A stretch of DNA of 64,000 nucleotides, from NCBI GenBank assembly GCA_900541645.1, contig UQKQ01000001.1:62001-126000 (forward strand), read 5' to 3'. This document shows, piece after piece, positions 50,895 to 58,290 of the stretch. The position numbers were made by a program, and so were the translations under genes. The stretch is from an uncultured Collinsella sp. (lineage in GTDB: Bacteria; Actinomycetota; Coriobacteriia; Coriobacteriales; Coriobacteriaceae). Every line of letters starts with the position of its first letter. Positions within the stretch are counted from its first letter, which is position 1. The notes beneath the pieces were generated by a model. That model saw nothing but the letters and a program-made list of their open reading frames with translations, was not told where the DNA came from and did not search any database.

Positions 50895-51680
50895 ATGGTC
50901 AACTTCACTATCCTGCAGGTCGTCCTTTTGACCCTGCTGGCCTTCATCAAGCACGTGGACTACTACGGCATCCCGATGATCTTCGTCAATTACGCCGTTT
51001 TCTGGGGCCTCATCACCGGAGTCGTCATGGGCGACTGGAAGACCGGCCTTGTCATCGGCGGCACCATTCAGCTCATGCAGCTCGGCGTCGCGGGCTTCGG
51101 CGGCTCCTCCATTCCCGACTACGGCACGATGGCCATCATCGCCACCGCCTACGGCGTGACCCTGGGCTCCGACACGGGCCTCGCCATCGGCCTGCCGGTC
51201 GGCATGCTCGGCATCCAGCTCGACGTCGTCGCCAAGATCCTCAACGGCTTTGTCGTCGAGAAGTCCCAGAAGTTCTGCAACGAGGGTAAGTTCAATCAGA
51301 TGAACGCCATCCTGTGGGTCTGCCCCGCGCTCTTCGGCCTGTGCGCCGCCCTGCCCGTCTTTGTCTCCGTGACGCTCGGCCAGCCCGCCGTCAACTGGCT
51401 CCTCGAGGTCATGCCCCAGTGGTTCCTCTCCGGCCTCACCCTCGCCGGCAAGATGCTCCCGGCCGTCGGTATCGCCATGCTGCTCCGCTACATGCCAACC
51501 GCCAAGTACTTCCAGTACCTGCTCGCCGGCTTCTTCCTCTCGGCCTTCCTGAACGTGCCCATCATCGGCGCCGCCATCATCGGCGTTGCCCTCGCGATTG
51601 CGTTCTACCAGCGTGCCGAGAGGGACACCGAGCTCGCCGCCCACGCTTCCGCAGACGCCTTCATCGGAGAGGATGAGTAA
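50895..51680 (+). CDS. PTS system mannose/fructose/sorbose family EIIC
   Basis: A 261-residue membrane protein that forms the sugar channel with EIID. GVVMGDWKTGLVIGGTIQLMQLGVAGFGGSSIPDYG carries the EIIC-Man signature in order. About seven helices. Start ATG behind AAGGGGG; it is followed after 2 nt by EIID. Confidence 0.94.
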   Translation: MVNFTILQVVLLTLLAFIKHVDYYGIPMIFVNYAVFWGLITGVVMGDWKTGLVIGGTIQLMQLGVAGFGGSSIPDYGTMAIIATAYGVTLGSDTGLAIGLPVGMLGIQLDVVAKILNGFVVEKSQKFCNEGKFNQMNAILWVCPALFGLCAALPVFVSVTLGQPAVNWLLEVMPQWFLSGLTLAGKMLPAVGIAMLLRYMPTAKYFQYLLAGFFLSAFLNVPIIGAAIIGVALAIAFYQRAERDTELAAHASADAFIGEDE

Positions 51681-51682
51681 CC

Positions 51683-52516
51683 ATGGAAAACGAGAACATC
51701 ACCGCCGTCGCCGAGGGCAAGCCCTCCGGCTACAAGGTCACCAAGAAGGACCTGCGCAACGCGAACTGGCGCTGGCTCATGAGCGTGTGCACCTTCAACT
51801 ACCAGACCCAGCAGGGCGCCTCAGTCGCCTACGCCCTCTCGCCGGTCCTGAGGAAGATCTACACGAACGACGAGGACTATAAGCAAGCGCTCAACAACCA
51901 CTTCCGCTACTACAACACCCAGCCTTGGCTCGCCGCCATCATCCTTGGCGCCTGCGTGGCCATGGAGGAGCGCGACGGCCTAGCGGCGGCGGACGCCGTC
52001 CAAGACCTGAAGATCGGCACCATGGGACCGCTCGCCGGCGTCGGCGACTCCCTGCTCATGACCATGATCCCGACCATCATGGGTTCCATTGCCGCCTACA
52101 TGGCCATCGAGGGCAACCCCGTGGGAGCCGGCATCTGGTTCGCGCTCATCCTGGCCATCTTCTGGGTCCGCATGCACGCCCTCGAGTTCGGCTACAAGCA
52201 GGGCGTGAAGCTCGTCACCGACTTCAGCGAGAAGCTTCCCAACCTCACTGCCGCCGCCTCCGTGCTCGGCCTCACCGTGGTCGGCTGCCTCATCGCCTCG
52301 GTCATCGGCGTCACCTGCCCGATTAGCTTCAGCTTCGGCGACGTCGCGATGGAGATTCAGCCGCTGCTCGACAAGATCCTGCCTGCCATGATCCCCGCCG
52401 CCATCACGGGAAGCGCGTATTACCTTCTTACCAAGAAGAACGCGAGCATGACGGCCCTCATCCTCGTGGTGATCGTCCTCGCGATGGTCGCCTCCGCCGC
52501 CGGCATCCTCGCCTAG
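51683..52516 (+). CDS. PTS system mannose/fructose/sorbose family EIID
   Basis: A 277-residue membrane partner of EIIC. NWRWLMSVCTFNYQTQQGASVAYAL, MEERDG and LKIGTMGPLAGVGDSLLMTMIPTI are the family hallmarks; the C-terminal half has four membrane helices. In some bacteria EIIC/EIID of this type are also receptors for bacteriocins and phage DNA entry. Start ATG behind GGATGAG. Confidence 0.94.
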   Translation: MENENITAVAEGKPSGYKVTKKDLRNANWRWLMSVCTFNYQTQQGASVAYALSPVLRKIYTNDEDYKQALNNHFRYYNTQPWLAAIILGACVAMEERDGLAAADAVQDLKIGTMGPLAGVGDSLLMTMIPTIMGSIAAYMAIEGNPVGAGIWFALILAIFWVRMHALEFGYKQGVKLVTDFSEKLPNLTAAASVLGLTVVGCLIASVIGVTCPISFSFGDVAMEIQPLLDKILPAMIPAAITGSAYYLLTKKNASMTALILVVIVLAMVASAAGILA

Positions 52517-52542
52517 CTTCGACCCAAGAGATTGGTGAATCA

Positions 52543-52941
52543 ATGAGAAAGATAGTTGTGGCGAGCCATTCCCTTCTCGCCCAGGGCTTCAAGGACACCC
52601 TCGAGTTCCTTACGGGTAAGGGCGACGCCGTCAACGCCGTGTGCGCCTACGTGAACGACAACGGCGAGGGGCTCGACGCGGCGGTCGAGGCGGCTCTTTC
52701 GGGCACTGACGAGGTCGTCGTCCTCACCGACGCGTACGGCGGCAGCGTGAACCAGCGCTTTTCCCGCTTCGCCTCCGACCGGATCCACGTGATCGCGGGT
52801 GTCAACCTCCCGCTCGCCATGACGGTCGCGCTCGCGCGCCCCGACGAGAAACTCGACTTCGACGCCCTCGTCAACGAGGCGCGCCAGCAGATCATCTACG
52901 TGAACGGTGCCAGTTCCGCCGAGTGCGACGACGACGAATAG
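52543..52941 (+). CDS. PTS system mannose/fructose/sorbose family EIIA
   Basis: A 132-residue EIIA of the mannose family. The phosphorylated His9 is in VVASHSLLAQGF; VVLTDAYGGSVNQRF and VIAGVNLPLAM follow. It completes a four-part PTS (B, C, D, A) in an order with EIIA last. Start ATG after GAGATTGG; about 10 nt before the GH172 gene. Confidence 0.92.
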   Translation: MRKIVVASHSLLAQGFKDTLEFLTGKGDAVNAVCAYVNDNGEGLDAAVEAALSGTDEVVVLTDAYGGSVNQRFSRFASDRIHVIAGVNLPLAMTVALARPDEKLDFDALVNEARQQIIYVNGASSAECDDDE

Positions 52942-52953
52942 AGGAGGTCGACG

Positions 52954-54078
52954 ATGAGAGAGTTCCTTAAGGACGTGTGGATGCACGGCGGTGAGGAAAG
53001 CCGCGCCATCACCCCCGAGAACATCACGGGCGAGAAGGGCCGCGCCGCCATGTCGGCCAGCCACCTCGGCGTCGGCCGCAAGGGCTCGTGCTGCGTGCCC
53101 CTTGAGTCCGGCGAGACCATCACGCTCGCGGACATCGAGGGCCCCGGCATCATCCGCCACATCTGGATGACCGTCCCCGACAAGACCGCCGCCGGCAGCT
53201 TCGTCATGCGTGACCTCGTGCTGCGCTTCTACTGGGACGACGAGGAGACCCCCTCGGTCGAGTGCCCTGTCGGCGACTTCTTCTGCAACGGCTTCGGTGA
53301 GCGCGCCATCGTCAACTCGATGCCCATCTGCGTGAACCCGACGGGCGGCATGAACTGCTACTTCGAGATGCCCTTCAGGAAGCACGCCAAGGTCACGCTT
53401 ACGAGCGAGCACCCCGGGTTCATTAAGTACATCTTCTACACGTTCAACTACGCGCTCACCGACGTGCCGGACGACGCCATGTACTTCCACGCCCGCTTTA
53501 ACCGCGAGCGCAGCACCCGCAGGGGCGTCGACTACACCGTGCTCGACGGCGTGCGCGGCAAGGGCTACTACGTCGGCACCTACATGGCCCTGTGCGCCCT
53601 GGAGCGCTATTGGTGGGGCGAGGGCGAGATGAAGTTCTTCCTCGACGGCGACGAGGAGTTCCCCACGGTCACCTCGACGGGAGCCGAGGACTACTTCGGC
53701 GGTGCCTGGGCCTTCCTCGACAGGCCGCCCCACGCGCTGCCCGAGGCGCAGTGCTTCAACACGCTGTTCGCCGGCTACCCGTACCGCTCGACGCGCGACG
53801 CCACGCGCGACCGCTTCAGCGCGGGCAAGCCGAACCCGAATCCGATGCTCGCGACTAACGACGACGCGCTGCCCAGGCACGGCCTCTACAGGTGGCACCT
53901 TCCCGACCCGATCTCGTTCAAGGAGGACCTGCGCGTGACGTTCCAGGACCTCGGCAACGACGACATCAAGCTCTACGAGCGCGAGGACGACATCTCCACC
54001 GTCGCCTACTGGTACCAAAGCGAGCCGCACGCGGTGCTCGCCCCGTTTGCCGCAAGGCAGGACCGCGTGCCCAGGTAG
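52954..54078 (+). CDS. GH172 (DUF2961) glycoside hydrolase
   Basis: A 374-residue DUF2961 protein, the family now called GH172, which includes alpha-D-fructofuranosidase, difructose-anhydride enzymes and furanosidases of arabinan. IEGPGIIRHIWMTV is the family opening, and STGAEDYFGGAW with Glu245 is the most conserved core motif and a likely catalytic site; WYQSEPH near the C-terminus is also typical. There is no signal peptide, so the substrate must be taken up first, presumably by the PTS encoded directly before it. Start ATG behind GAGGAGG. Together with the next gene it suggests use of a fructose-containing or other furanoside sugar. Confidence 0.85.
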   Translation: MREFLKDVWMHGGEESRAITPENITGEKGRAAMSASHLGVGRKGSCCVPLESGETITLADIEGPGIIRHIWMTVPDKTAAGSFVMRDLVLRFYWDDEETPSVECPVGDFFCNGFGERAIVNSMPICVNPTGGMNCYFEMPFRKHAKVTLTSEHPGFIKYIFYTFNYALTDVPDDAMYFHARFNRERSTRRGVDYTVLDGVRGKGYYVGTYMALCALERYWWGEGEMKFFLDGDEEFPTVTSTGAEDYFGGAWAFLDRPPHALPEAQCFNTLFAGYPYRSTRDATRDRFSAGKPNPNPMLATNDDALPRHGLYRWHLPDPISFKEDLRVTFQDLGNDDIKLYEREDDISTVAYWYQSEPHAVLAPFAARQDRVPR

Positions 54079-54157
54079 GGTCGCCTCGAAACAAGCCAAC
54101 GTTATGGGCGCCCGCGGTTGACCATGACTGCGGGCGTCCCTTTGTAAGGAGGATCAC

Positions 54158-55042
54158 ATGAGCGAAAAGCAAATGAGGCTCGGCGCCCTCGAAGCCGGCG
54201 GGACCAAGATGGTCTGTGCCGTGGTGTCCGGCGACGGCGAGGTCCTCGACCGTATGGAGACCCCGACGCTTACGCCCGCCGAGACCGTCCCGCAGATGAT
54301 CGAGTGGTTCACCGCCCGCGATGTGGACGCGTTGGGCATCGGCGCCTTCGGCCCGACCTGCGTCAACCCCAACGACGAGCGCTACGGCTCCATCCTCCAG
54401 ACGCCCAAGCTCGCGTGGCGAGGCCATGGTCTTCGCGCCGCGTTCGCCGACGCCCTCGGGATTCCGGTGGCCTACGACACGGACGTGAACGTTGCCTGCC
54501 TCGGCGAAGTGGTCTTCGGCTGCTGCAAGGGGCTCGAGGACGCCGTCTACGTGACCATCGGCACCGGCGTGGGCGCGGGCGTCATGTGCGCGGGCAGACT
54601 CCTTCACGGCATGCTGCACCCCGAGGCCGGTCACATGCTGGTAAGGACCCGTCCCACCGAGGAGGGACGCTGCGTCTGCCCGAGCCACGCGAGCTGTCTC
54701 GAGGGGCTCGCCTCCGGCCCCGCCATCGCCGCGCGCTGGGGAAAGCCCGCGGCCGAGCTCGCGGACAACGATGAGGTGTGGGCGCTCGAGGGGGATTATC
54801 TGGGGCAGATGTGTGCGAACCTCGTGCTCATGTACTCGCCTCGCCGCATCGTCCTCGGCGGCGGCGTGATGCACCAGGAGCAGCTCTACGGCATCGTCCG
54901 CAAGAAGACCCTCGAATATCTGGGTGGCTACATCCAGACCGCCGAGCTTAAGGACATGGAGAGCTACATCTGCGCCCCGGGCTGCGGCGGCGACCAAGGA
55001 ATCCTCGGCGCGGCCGAGCTGGCAAGAAGGGCGCTCGCGTAA
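54158..55042 (+). CDS. ROK family sugar kinase (fructokinase-like)
   Basis: A 294-residue ROK kinase. LGALEAGGTKMVCAV (phosphate loop), IGAFGPTCVN, TPKLAWRG, YDTDVNVAC with the catalytic Asp, and the zinc site HPEAGHMLVR...CVCPSHASCLEGLASGP closely follow the ScrK/YdhR type of fructokinase. It probably makes fructose-6-phosphate from fructose set free by the GH172 enzyme. Start ATG behind AAGGAGG; last gene of the sugar locus, ended by a strong terminator. Confidence 0.9.
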   Translation: MSEKQMRLGALEAGGTKMVCAVVSGDGEVLDRMETPTLTPAETVPQMIEWFTARDVDALGIGAFGPTCVNPNDERYGSILQTPKLAWRGHGLRAAFADALGIPVAYDTDVNVACLGEVVFGCCKGLEDAVYVTIGTGVGAGVMCAGRLLHGMLHPEAGHMLVRTRPTEEGRCVCPSHASCLEGLASGPAIAARWGKPAAELADNDEVWALEGDYLGQMCANLVLMYSPRRIVLGGGVMHQEQLYGIVRKKTLEYLGGYIQTAELKDMESYICAPGCGGDQGILGAAELARRALA

Positions 55043-55074
55043 CTTGCGCTCTCTCCGCCATACAACGCGTTAAG

Positions 55075-55124
55075 AAAAGACGAGCGCTTCTTGCCAATTG
55101 AGCGGCAAGAAGTGCTCGTCTTTT
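55075..55124 (+). terminator. terminator after the ROK kinase gene
   Basis: AAAAGACGAGCGCTTCTTGCC (55075-55095, 21 nt paired with one G-U) and its complement at 55104-55124 form a long stem ending in TTTT. It can act on both strands. Confidence 0.93.
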
Positions 55125-55158
55125 GCATTTGTTTTTGGGGCAGGACGCCCCGCCTCCG

Positions 55159-55372
55159 CTAGAGTCCCTGGACCGCCACACCCACGAGGTTTGGACCGGT
55201 GTGGACAAGAAGCGCGGGGCTGATGTCGGAGCGGACGACCTCCACCGCGTTGGCCACGCGCTCGCACAGGGCCTGCTCCATGCGGTCGTAGAGGTCGGCG
55301 TGGGCCGAGGTGCGGCTCGCGGCAAAGCGCACCTTGGGGTGCTTCTCGACGATGGCGGCGATGAGCTTGACC
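55159..55372 (-). pseudogene. DegV-like protein C-terminal fragment
   Basis: On the minus strand, EVKLIAAIVEKHPKVRFAASR, YDRMEQALCERVANAVEVV and SDISPALLVHTGPNLVGVAVQGL fit the end of a DegV-family fatty-acid-binding protein, whose HTGP motif closes the lipid pocket. Only about 70 residues remain. Upstream it runs into an IS200 remnant in another frame. No promoter or start belongs to it. Confidence 0.55.
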
Positions 55373-55580
55373 TCGGTGCGATGCGGTGCTTGCACAGCCA
55401 TTTCGTGTACGCGAGGCTGTTGGCTTTCTGGGCCACAGCAATCACCTCCCCCTAGTATGATGACCTGAACAATCCTCATGCTAGGGGGAAGGTTTTTGTC
55501 GCGTAGCGGAAATTGGCCTCCACCCGCTGAGCGGGTGGCTTTCTATGCCGCGCGTGCCGCGCGGCACGGACTAAAGTCCA
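55373..55580 (-). mobile_element. IS200/IS605-type end and tnpA 5' remnant
   Basis: The minus strand from 55445 reads VAQKANSLAYTKWLCKHRIAP behind GGGGGAGGTG, the start of an IS200-type TnpA (Y1 transposase), and breaks off after about 24 residues. Outside it lie three hairpins in a row: CCACCCGCT-g-AGCGGGTGG (55520-55538), GCCGCGCG-tgc-CGCGCGGC (55547-55565) and GGACTaaAGTCC (55568-55579), like the subterminal hairpins recognised by TnpA. The catalytic HUH and Tyr parts are missing, so it is dead. Confidence 0.7.
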
Positions 55581-55639
55581 TGAATAAAAACGAGGAAGGC
55601 CACGTCCGGTCTCTCTCGCAAAGGGTCTCTGATTACTCC

Positions 55640-55668
55640 CACTCATTGGGGACAGACTTAAATGAGTG
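55640..55668. repeat. small hairpin with GGGACAG loop
   Basis: CACTCATT (55640-55647) pairs with AATGAGTG (55661-55668); the loop is GGGGACAGACTTA. Same plan as the hairpins at 20312, 36312 and 57882. Confidence 0.6.
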
Positions 55669-55689
55669 CTCTTGAAATGCCGGCGCCTG

Positions 55690-55752
55690 GGGACGTTCTT
55701 TTTCTGTCTGCAGTTTGGAACGTTCCTTTTCTGTCGGCAGTTTGGGACGGTC
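55690..55752. repeat. tandem direct repeat, about 27 nt, 2.4 units
   Basis: GGACGTTCTTTTTCTGTCTG-CAGTTT, then GGAACGTTCCTTTTCTGTCG-GCAGTTTG, then the partial unit GGGACGGTCC. Each unit starts with a small palindrome (GGAACGTTCC, GGGACGGTCC). No gene is seen here. Confidence 0.7.
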
Positions 55753-55952
55753 CTTAGAGCTGCAGCGCGCCATGAGTGACGAGGCTAAGCGGATCATCCT
55801 GTCTTTTGAGTTCTAAGCATAAGCCCCTGTCTCTGAGCAATGACCAGTGCGCATTTGTGCGTATTTGCGTGCGTGGGATTGCGTGAATATGCGTATAGAA
55901 GCGACGTTTACGGGGCAAAAATGACCATTTAGCGGTGAGATACGCAAAAAAG

Positions 55953-55976
55953 CGCACAGACGCGCGTGTCTGTGCG
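55953..55976 (+). promoter_or_regulatory. operator-like inverted repeat before the Gfo/Idh gene
   Basis: A perfect inverted repeat, CGCACAGAC-gcgcgt-GTCTGTGCG, 52 nt upstream of the oxidoreductase start, preceded by several TGCGT repeats (55849-55892). Good candidate site for the DeoR regulator encoded downstream. Confidence 0.5.
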
Positions 55977-56027
55977 AATATAGAGCTGTCCGAAATGCAA
56001 GACGTTCTATGACACAGGAGGCACATG

Positions 56028-57107
56028 ATGGCAGATTCTAAGCAGGCTCCGCTCGACGCCGCGGCAGCCGCCAAAGCAGCGTTCGCTTCGGTCCAGGACA
56101 AGCCGTTCCCCGACGATATTTTTACGGCTCCCGAGCTCCATTGGGCCGTCATCGGTTGCGGCGTTATCGCCAACCAGATGGCTCAGTCCCTTGCTCTTGC
56201 CGGTCGCAAGCTTGCGGGCGTCGCCAACCGTACGCTGTCCAAGGCTCAGGCTTTTGCCGAGCAGTATGGCATCGAGAAGGTCTACGACACGGTTGAGGAC
56301 CTCTACGCCGATCCTGGCATCGACGCCGTCTACATCACTACCCCGCACAACACTCATATCACCTATCTGCGCGCTGCCCTGGCAGCCGGCAAGCACGTGC
56401 TCTGCGAGAAGGCCATTACCCTCAATTCCGCTGAACTCGATGAGGCCCGTGCCATTGCCGCCGAGCACAACGTGGTCCTTATGGACGCTACCACGGTGCT
56501 CCACATGCCCTTGTATCAAGAGCTGCGTCGCCGCATGGATGCCGGCGAGTTCGGCCGCATGAACCTCGCTCAGCTCAACTTTGGTAGCTACAAGGAGTAC
56601 GGCGACCTGACCAACCGTTTCTACAATCGCAACCTTGCCGGCGGTGCCATGCTCGACATTGGCGTGTATGCCCTGTCCGTCATGCGTCTCTTTATGGCAA
56701 GCCAGCCCATTGAGGTCGTTTCGTTGGGCAACACCTGTGAGACCGGTGTTGACGTTGCGGGCGGCATCGTCTGCCGTAATGCCGAGCAGCAGCTGGGTGT
56801 TGTGAGCCTCACGCTCCACTCCAAGCAACCCAAGCGCTCGATTATTAGCTTCGATAAGTGCTATATCGAGGTCAACGAGTATCCGCGCGCCGATCACGCG
56901 ACCATCGTGTGGACTGCGGACGGCCACCGCGAGGAGGTCCACGCCGGCACCGAGGCTTACGCCCTTTGCTATGAGATGGCCGATCTTGAGAAGGCCGTTG
57001 CCGGCGACGACTCTAAGCGTGAGCTGCTGGATTATGCTTCTGATGTTATGGAGCTGATGACCAAGCTACGCGCCGACTGGGGAGTCGTGTACCCCGAGGA
57101 GGAGTAA
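56028..57107 (+). CDS. Gfo/Idh/MocA family oxidoreductase
   Basis: A 359-residue NAD(P)-dependent sugar or polyol dehydrogenase-like protein. The Rossmann motif AVIGCGVIANQMAQSLA lies about residues 45-61, preceded by an unusual 40-residue N-terminal extension; CEKAITLNSAEL holds the conserved Glu-Lys pair. RFYNRNLAGGAMLDIGVYAL is the catalytic-domain signature with Asp. Substrate unknown. ATG at 56028 gives 6-nt spacing from AGGAGG; ATG at 56025 is the alternative. Forms an operon with the DeoR gene 3 nt downstream. Confidence 0.9.
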   Translation: MADSKQAPLDAAAAAKAAFASVQDKPFPDDIFTAPELHWAVIGCGVIANQMAQSLALAGRKLAGVANRTLSKAQAFAEQYGIEKVYDTVEDLYADPGIDAVYITTPHNTHITYLRAALAAGKHVLCEKAITLNSAELDEARAIAAEHNVVLMDATTVLHMPLYQELRRRMDAGEFGRMNLAQLNFGSYKEYGDLTNRFYNRNLAGGAMLDIGVYALSVMRLFMASQPIEVVSLGNTCETGVDVAGGIVCRNAEQQLGVVSLTLHSKQPKRSIISFDKCYIEVNEYPRADHATIVWTADGHREEVHAGTEAYALCYEMADLEKAVAGDDSKRELLDYASDVMELMTKLRADWGVVYPEEE

Positions 57108-57110
57108 GCG

Positions 57111-57857
57111 ATGCTAGCGGAAGATAGGCTCAACGCGATCGTGTCGATGGTTCAGCAGACCGGCTCGGTTACCGTGCCGGAGCTTGCCGAAGCCCTGGGC
57201 GTGACGGCGTCTACCATTCGGCGCGACCTGCAGATGCTCAATCGCGCACACCGTATCGCCAAGGTGCACGGTGGGGCGACGAGCCTTGAGCGCGCGCACG
57301 TGACGCGCGACCTAACGCTTAATGAGCGCAGCGATCTCCATAACGACGACAAGGAACGTATCTGCGCCCGTGCGGCGGCACTTGTGGAGCCCGAGAACTT
57401 TGTATACATCGACTCGGGTTCGACGACGCTCAGGCTCATCGAGCATCTTCCACACCTTGAAGATGTCACCTATGTGACCGATTCCGTGCTCCATGCTCAA
57501 CGCCTTGCTTTGCGCGGCATGCGTACCGTGGTGCTGGGTGGCGAGCTCAAACCCGAGACCGAGGCGCTCGTTGGCCCCGATGCCTTGGCAACCTTAGACC
57601 GCTACAACTTCAACTGTGGCTTTTGGGGCTCTAACGGCATTGCCGCCGAGCAGGGCTTCACGGCGCCCGATATCGAGGAGGCGCAAGTAAAGCGTATCTC
57701 GATGCGCCATACGGCCAAGCGCTTCGTAATCTCGGACGCCAGTAAATTTGGCATGGTGGCGCCCGTCAAGTTCGCGGACTTCCGTGACGCAACGATTATT
57801 ACCGCAGGCGATGTCCCTGCCAAGTACCGGGCAATGGACAACGTCATCACGGTCTAA
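57111..57857 (+). CDS. DeoR/GlpR family transcriptional regulator
   Basis: A 248-residue regulator. The N-terminal winged helix reads RLNAIVSMVQQTGSVTVPELAEALGVTASTIRRDLQML, followed by the DeoR effector domain with DSGSTTLRLIEHL and WGSNGIAAEQGFTAPDIEEAQVKR, which binds a phosphorylated sugar. It most likely controls its own operon with the oxidoreductase. Start ATG behind GAGGAGGAG. Confidence 0.92.
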   Translation: MLAEDRLNAIVSMVQQTGSVTVPELAEALGVTASTIRRDLQMLNRAHRIAKVHGGATSLERAHVTRDLTLNERSDLHNDDKERICARAAALVEPENFVYIDSGSTTLRLIEHLPHLEDVTYVTDSVLHAQRLALRGMRTVVLGGELKPETEALVGPDALATLDRYNFNCGFWGSNGIAAEQGFTAPDIEEAQVKRISMRHTAKRFVISDASKFGMVAPVKFADFRDATIITAGDVPAKYRAMDNVITV

Positions 57858-57881
57858 CAGCAAGGGACGGGCTAAGACCAA

Positions 57882-57918
57882 AACCACCACAAAGGTGCCT
57901 GTCCCCATTGTGGTGGTT
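57882..57918. repeat. left flanking hairpin of the 58-kb array
   Basis: AACCACCACAA (57882-57892) pairs with TTGTGGTGGTT (57908-57918); the loop is AGGTGCCTGTCCCCA. A near copy lies at 58251-58290, on the other side of the array. Confidence 0.85.
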
Positions 57919-57950
57919 AGTAACGAAAACCGAGTAGTTTTCTCAATAGA

Positions 57951-57986
57951 AAAGCGGCAACGTCCATCACGGGCGTCGCCGCTTTC
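57951..57986. terminator. bidirectional terminator after deoR-type gene
   Basis: AAAGCGGC with GCCGCTTT, extended by an inner ACG/CGT pairing, 57952-57986. It can end transcription from the DeoR operon and, on the other strand, from the RluA gene. Confidence 0.65.
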
Positions 57987-58002
57987 GTTGTCTGCCGGTT
58001 TG

Positions 58003-58218
58003 TCTAAGTCTGTAACAACTGGACCGTTAAAAGTGGGCTAGGTGTTACAGATCGAGATACTTACGAACCGCGCCGTCCCTTTGTCTCAATCTGTAACATC
58101 TGGGACTGATTTTGCCGAGTTACTGTTACAGATTGAGATTATTCCCTTGAGGGGATTCGAATGTCTCGATCTGTAACAGATAGACCGGAAAATGGGTTCT
58201 AACTGTTACAGATCGAGA
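58003..58218. repeat. three-unit stem-loop array, 80-nt period
   Basis: Three inverted repeats with 15-nt arms and 25-nt loops. Unit 1: 58003-58017 with 58043-58057 (three mismatches). Unit 2: TCTCAATCTGTAACA 58084-58098 with 58124-58138 (perfect). Unit 3: TCTCGATCTGTAACA 58164-58178 with 58204-58218 (perfect). Starts are 81 and 80 nt apart. Loops differ but carry a central AAAA or, in unit 2, TTTT, so unit 2 is inverted relative to the others. Gaps between units are 26 and 25 nt. Confidence 0.92.
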
Positions 58219-58250
58219 CGTTTTGGGACCGCGGCTGAGCCATTGCGGCA

Positions 58251-58290
58251 AAACCACCATAAAGGTGCTTGTCCCCTTTGTGGTGGTTTA
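58251..58290. repeat. right flanking hairpin of the 58-kb array
   Basis: AAACCACCATAAA pairs with TTTGTGGTGGTTT using one G-U pair; the loop has GGTGCTTGTCCCC. Direct repeat of the hairpin at 57882 with about four changes. It overlaps the stop of the RluA gene. Confidence 0.8.

Noticed and set aside
49947..51644. A 565-codon minus-strand frame over the LevR end and PTS genes
   Set aside because: The plus-strand EIIB and EIIC genes have clear motifs and binding sites; the antisense frame is compositional.
58003..58218. Possible CRISPR array
   Set aside because: The repeats are inverted stem-loops, only three units exist, the middle one is reversed, and no cas gene is near.
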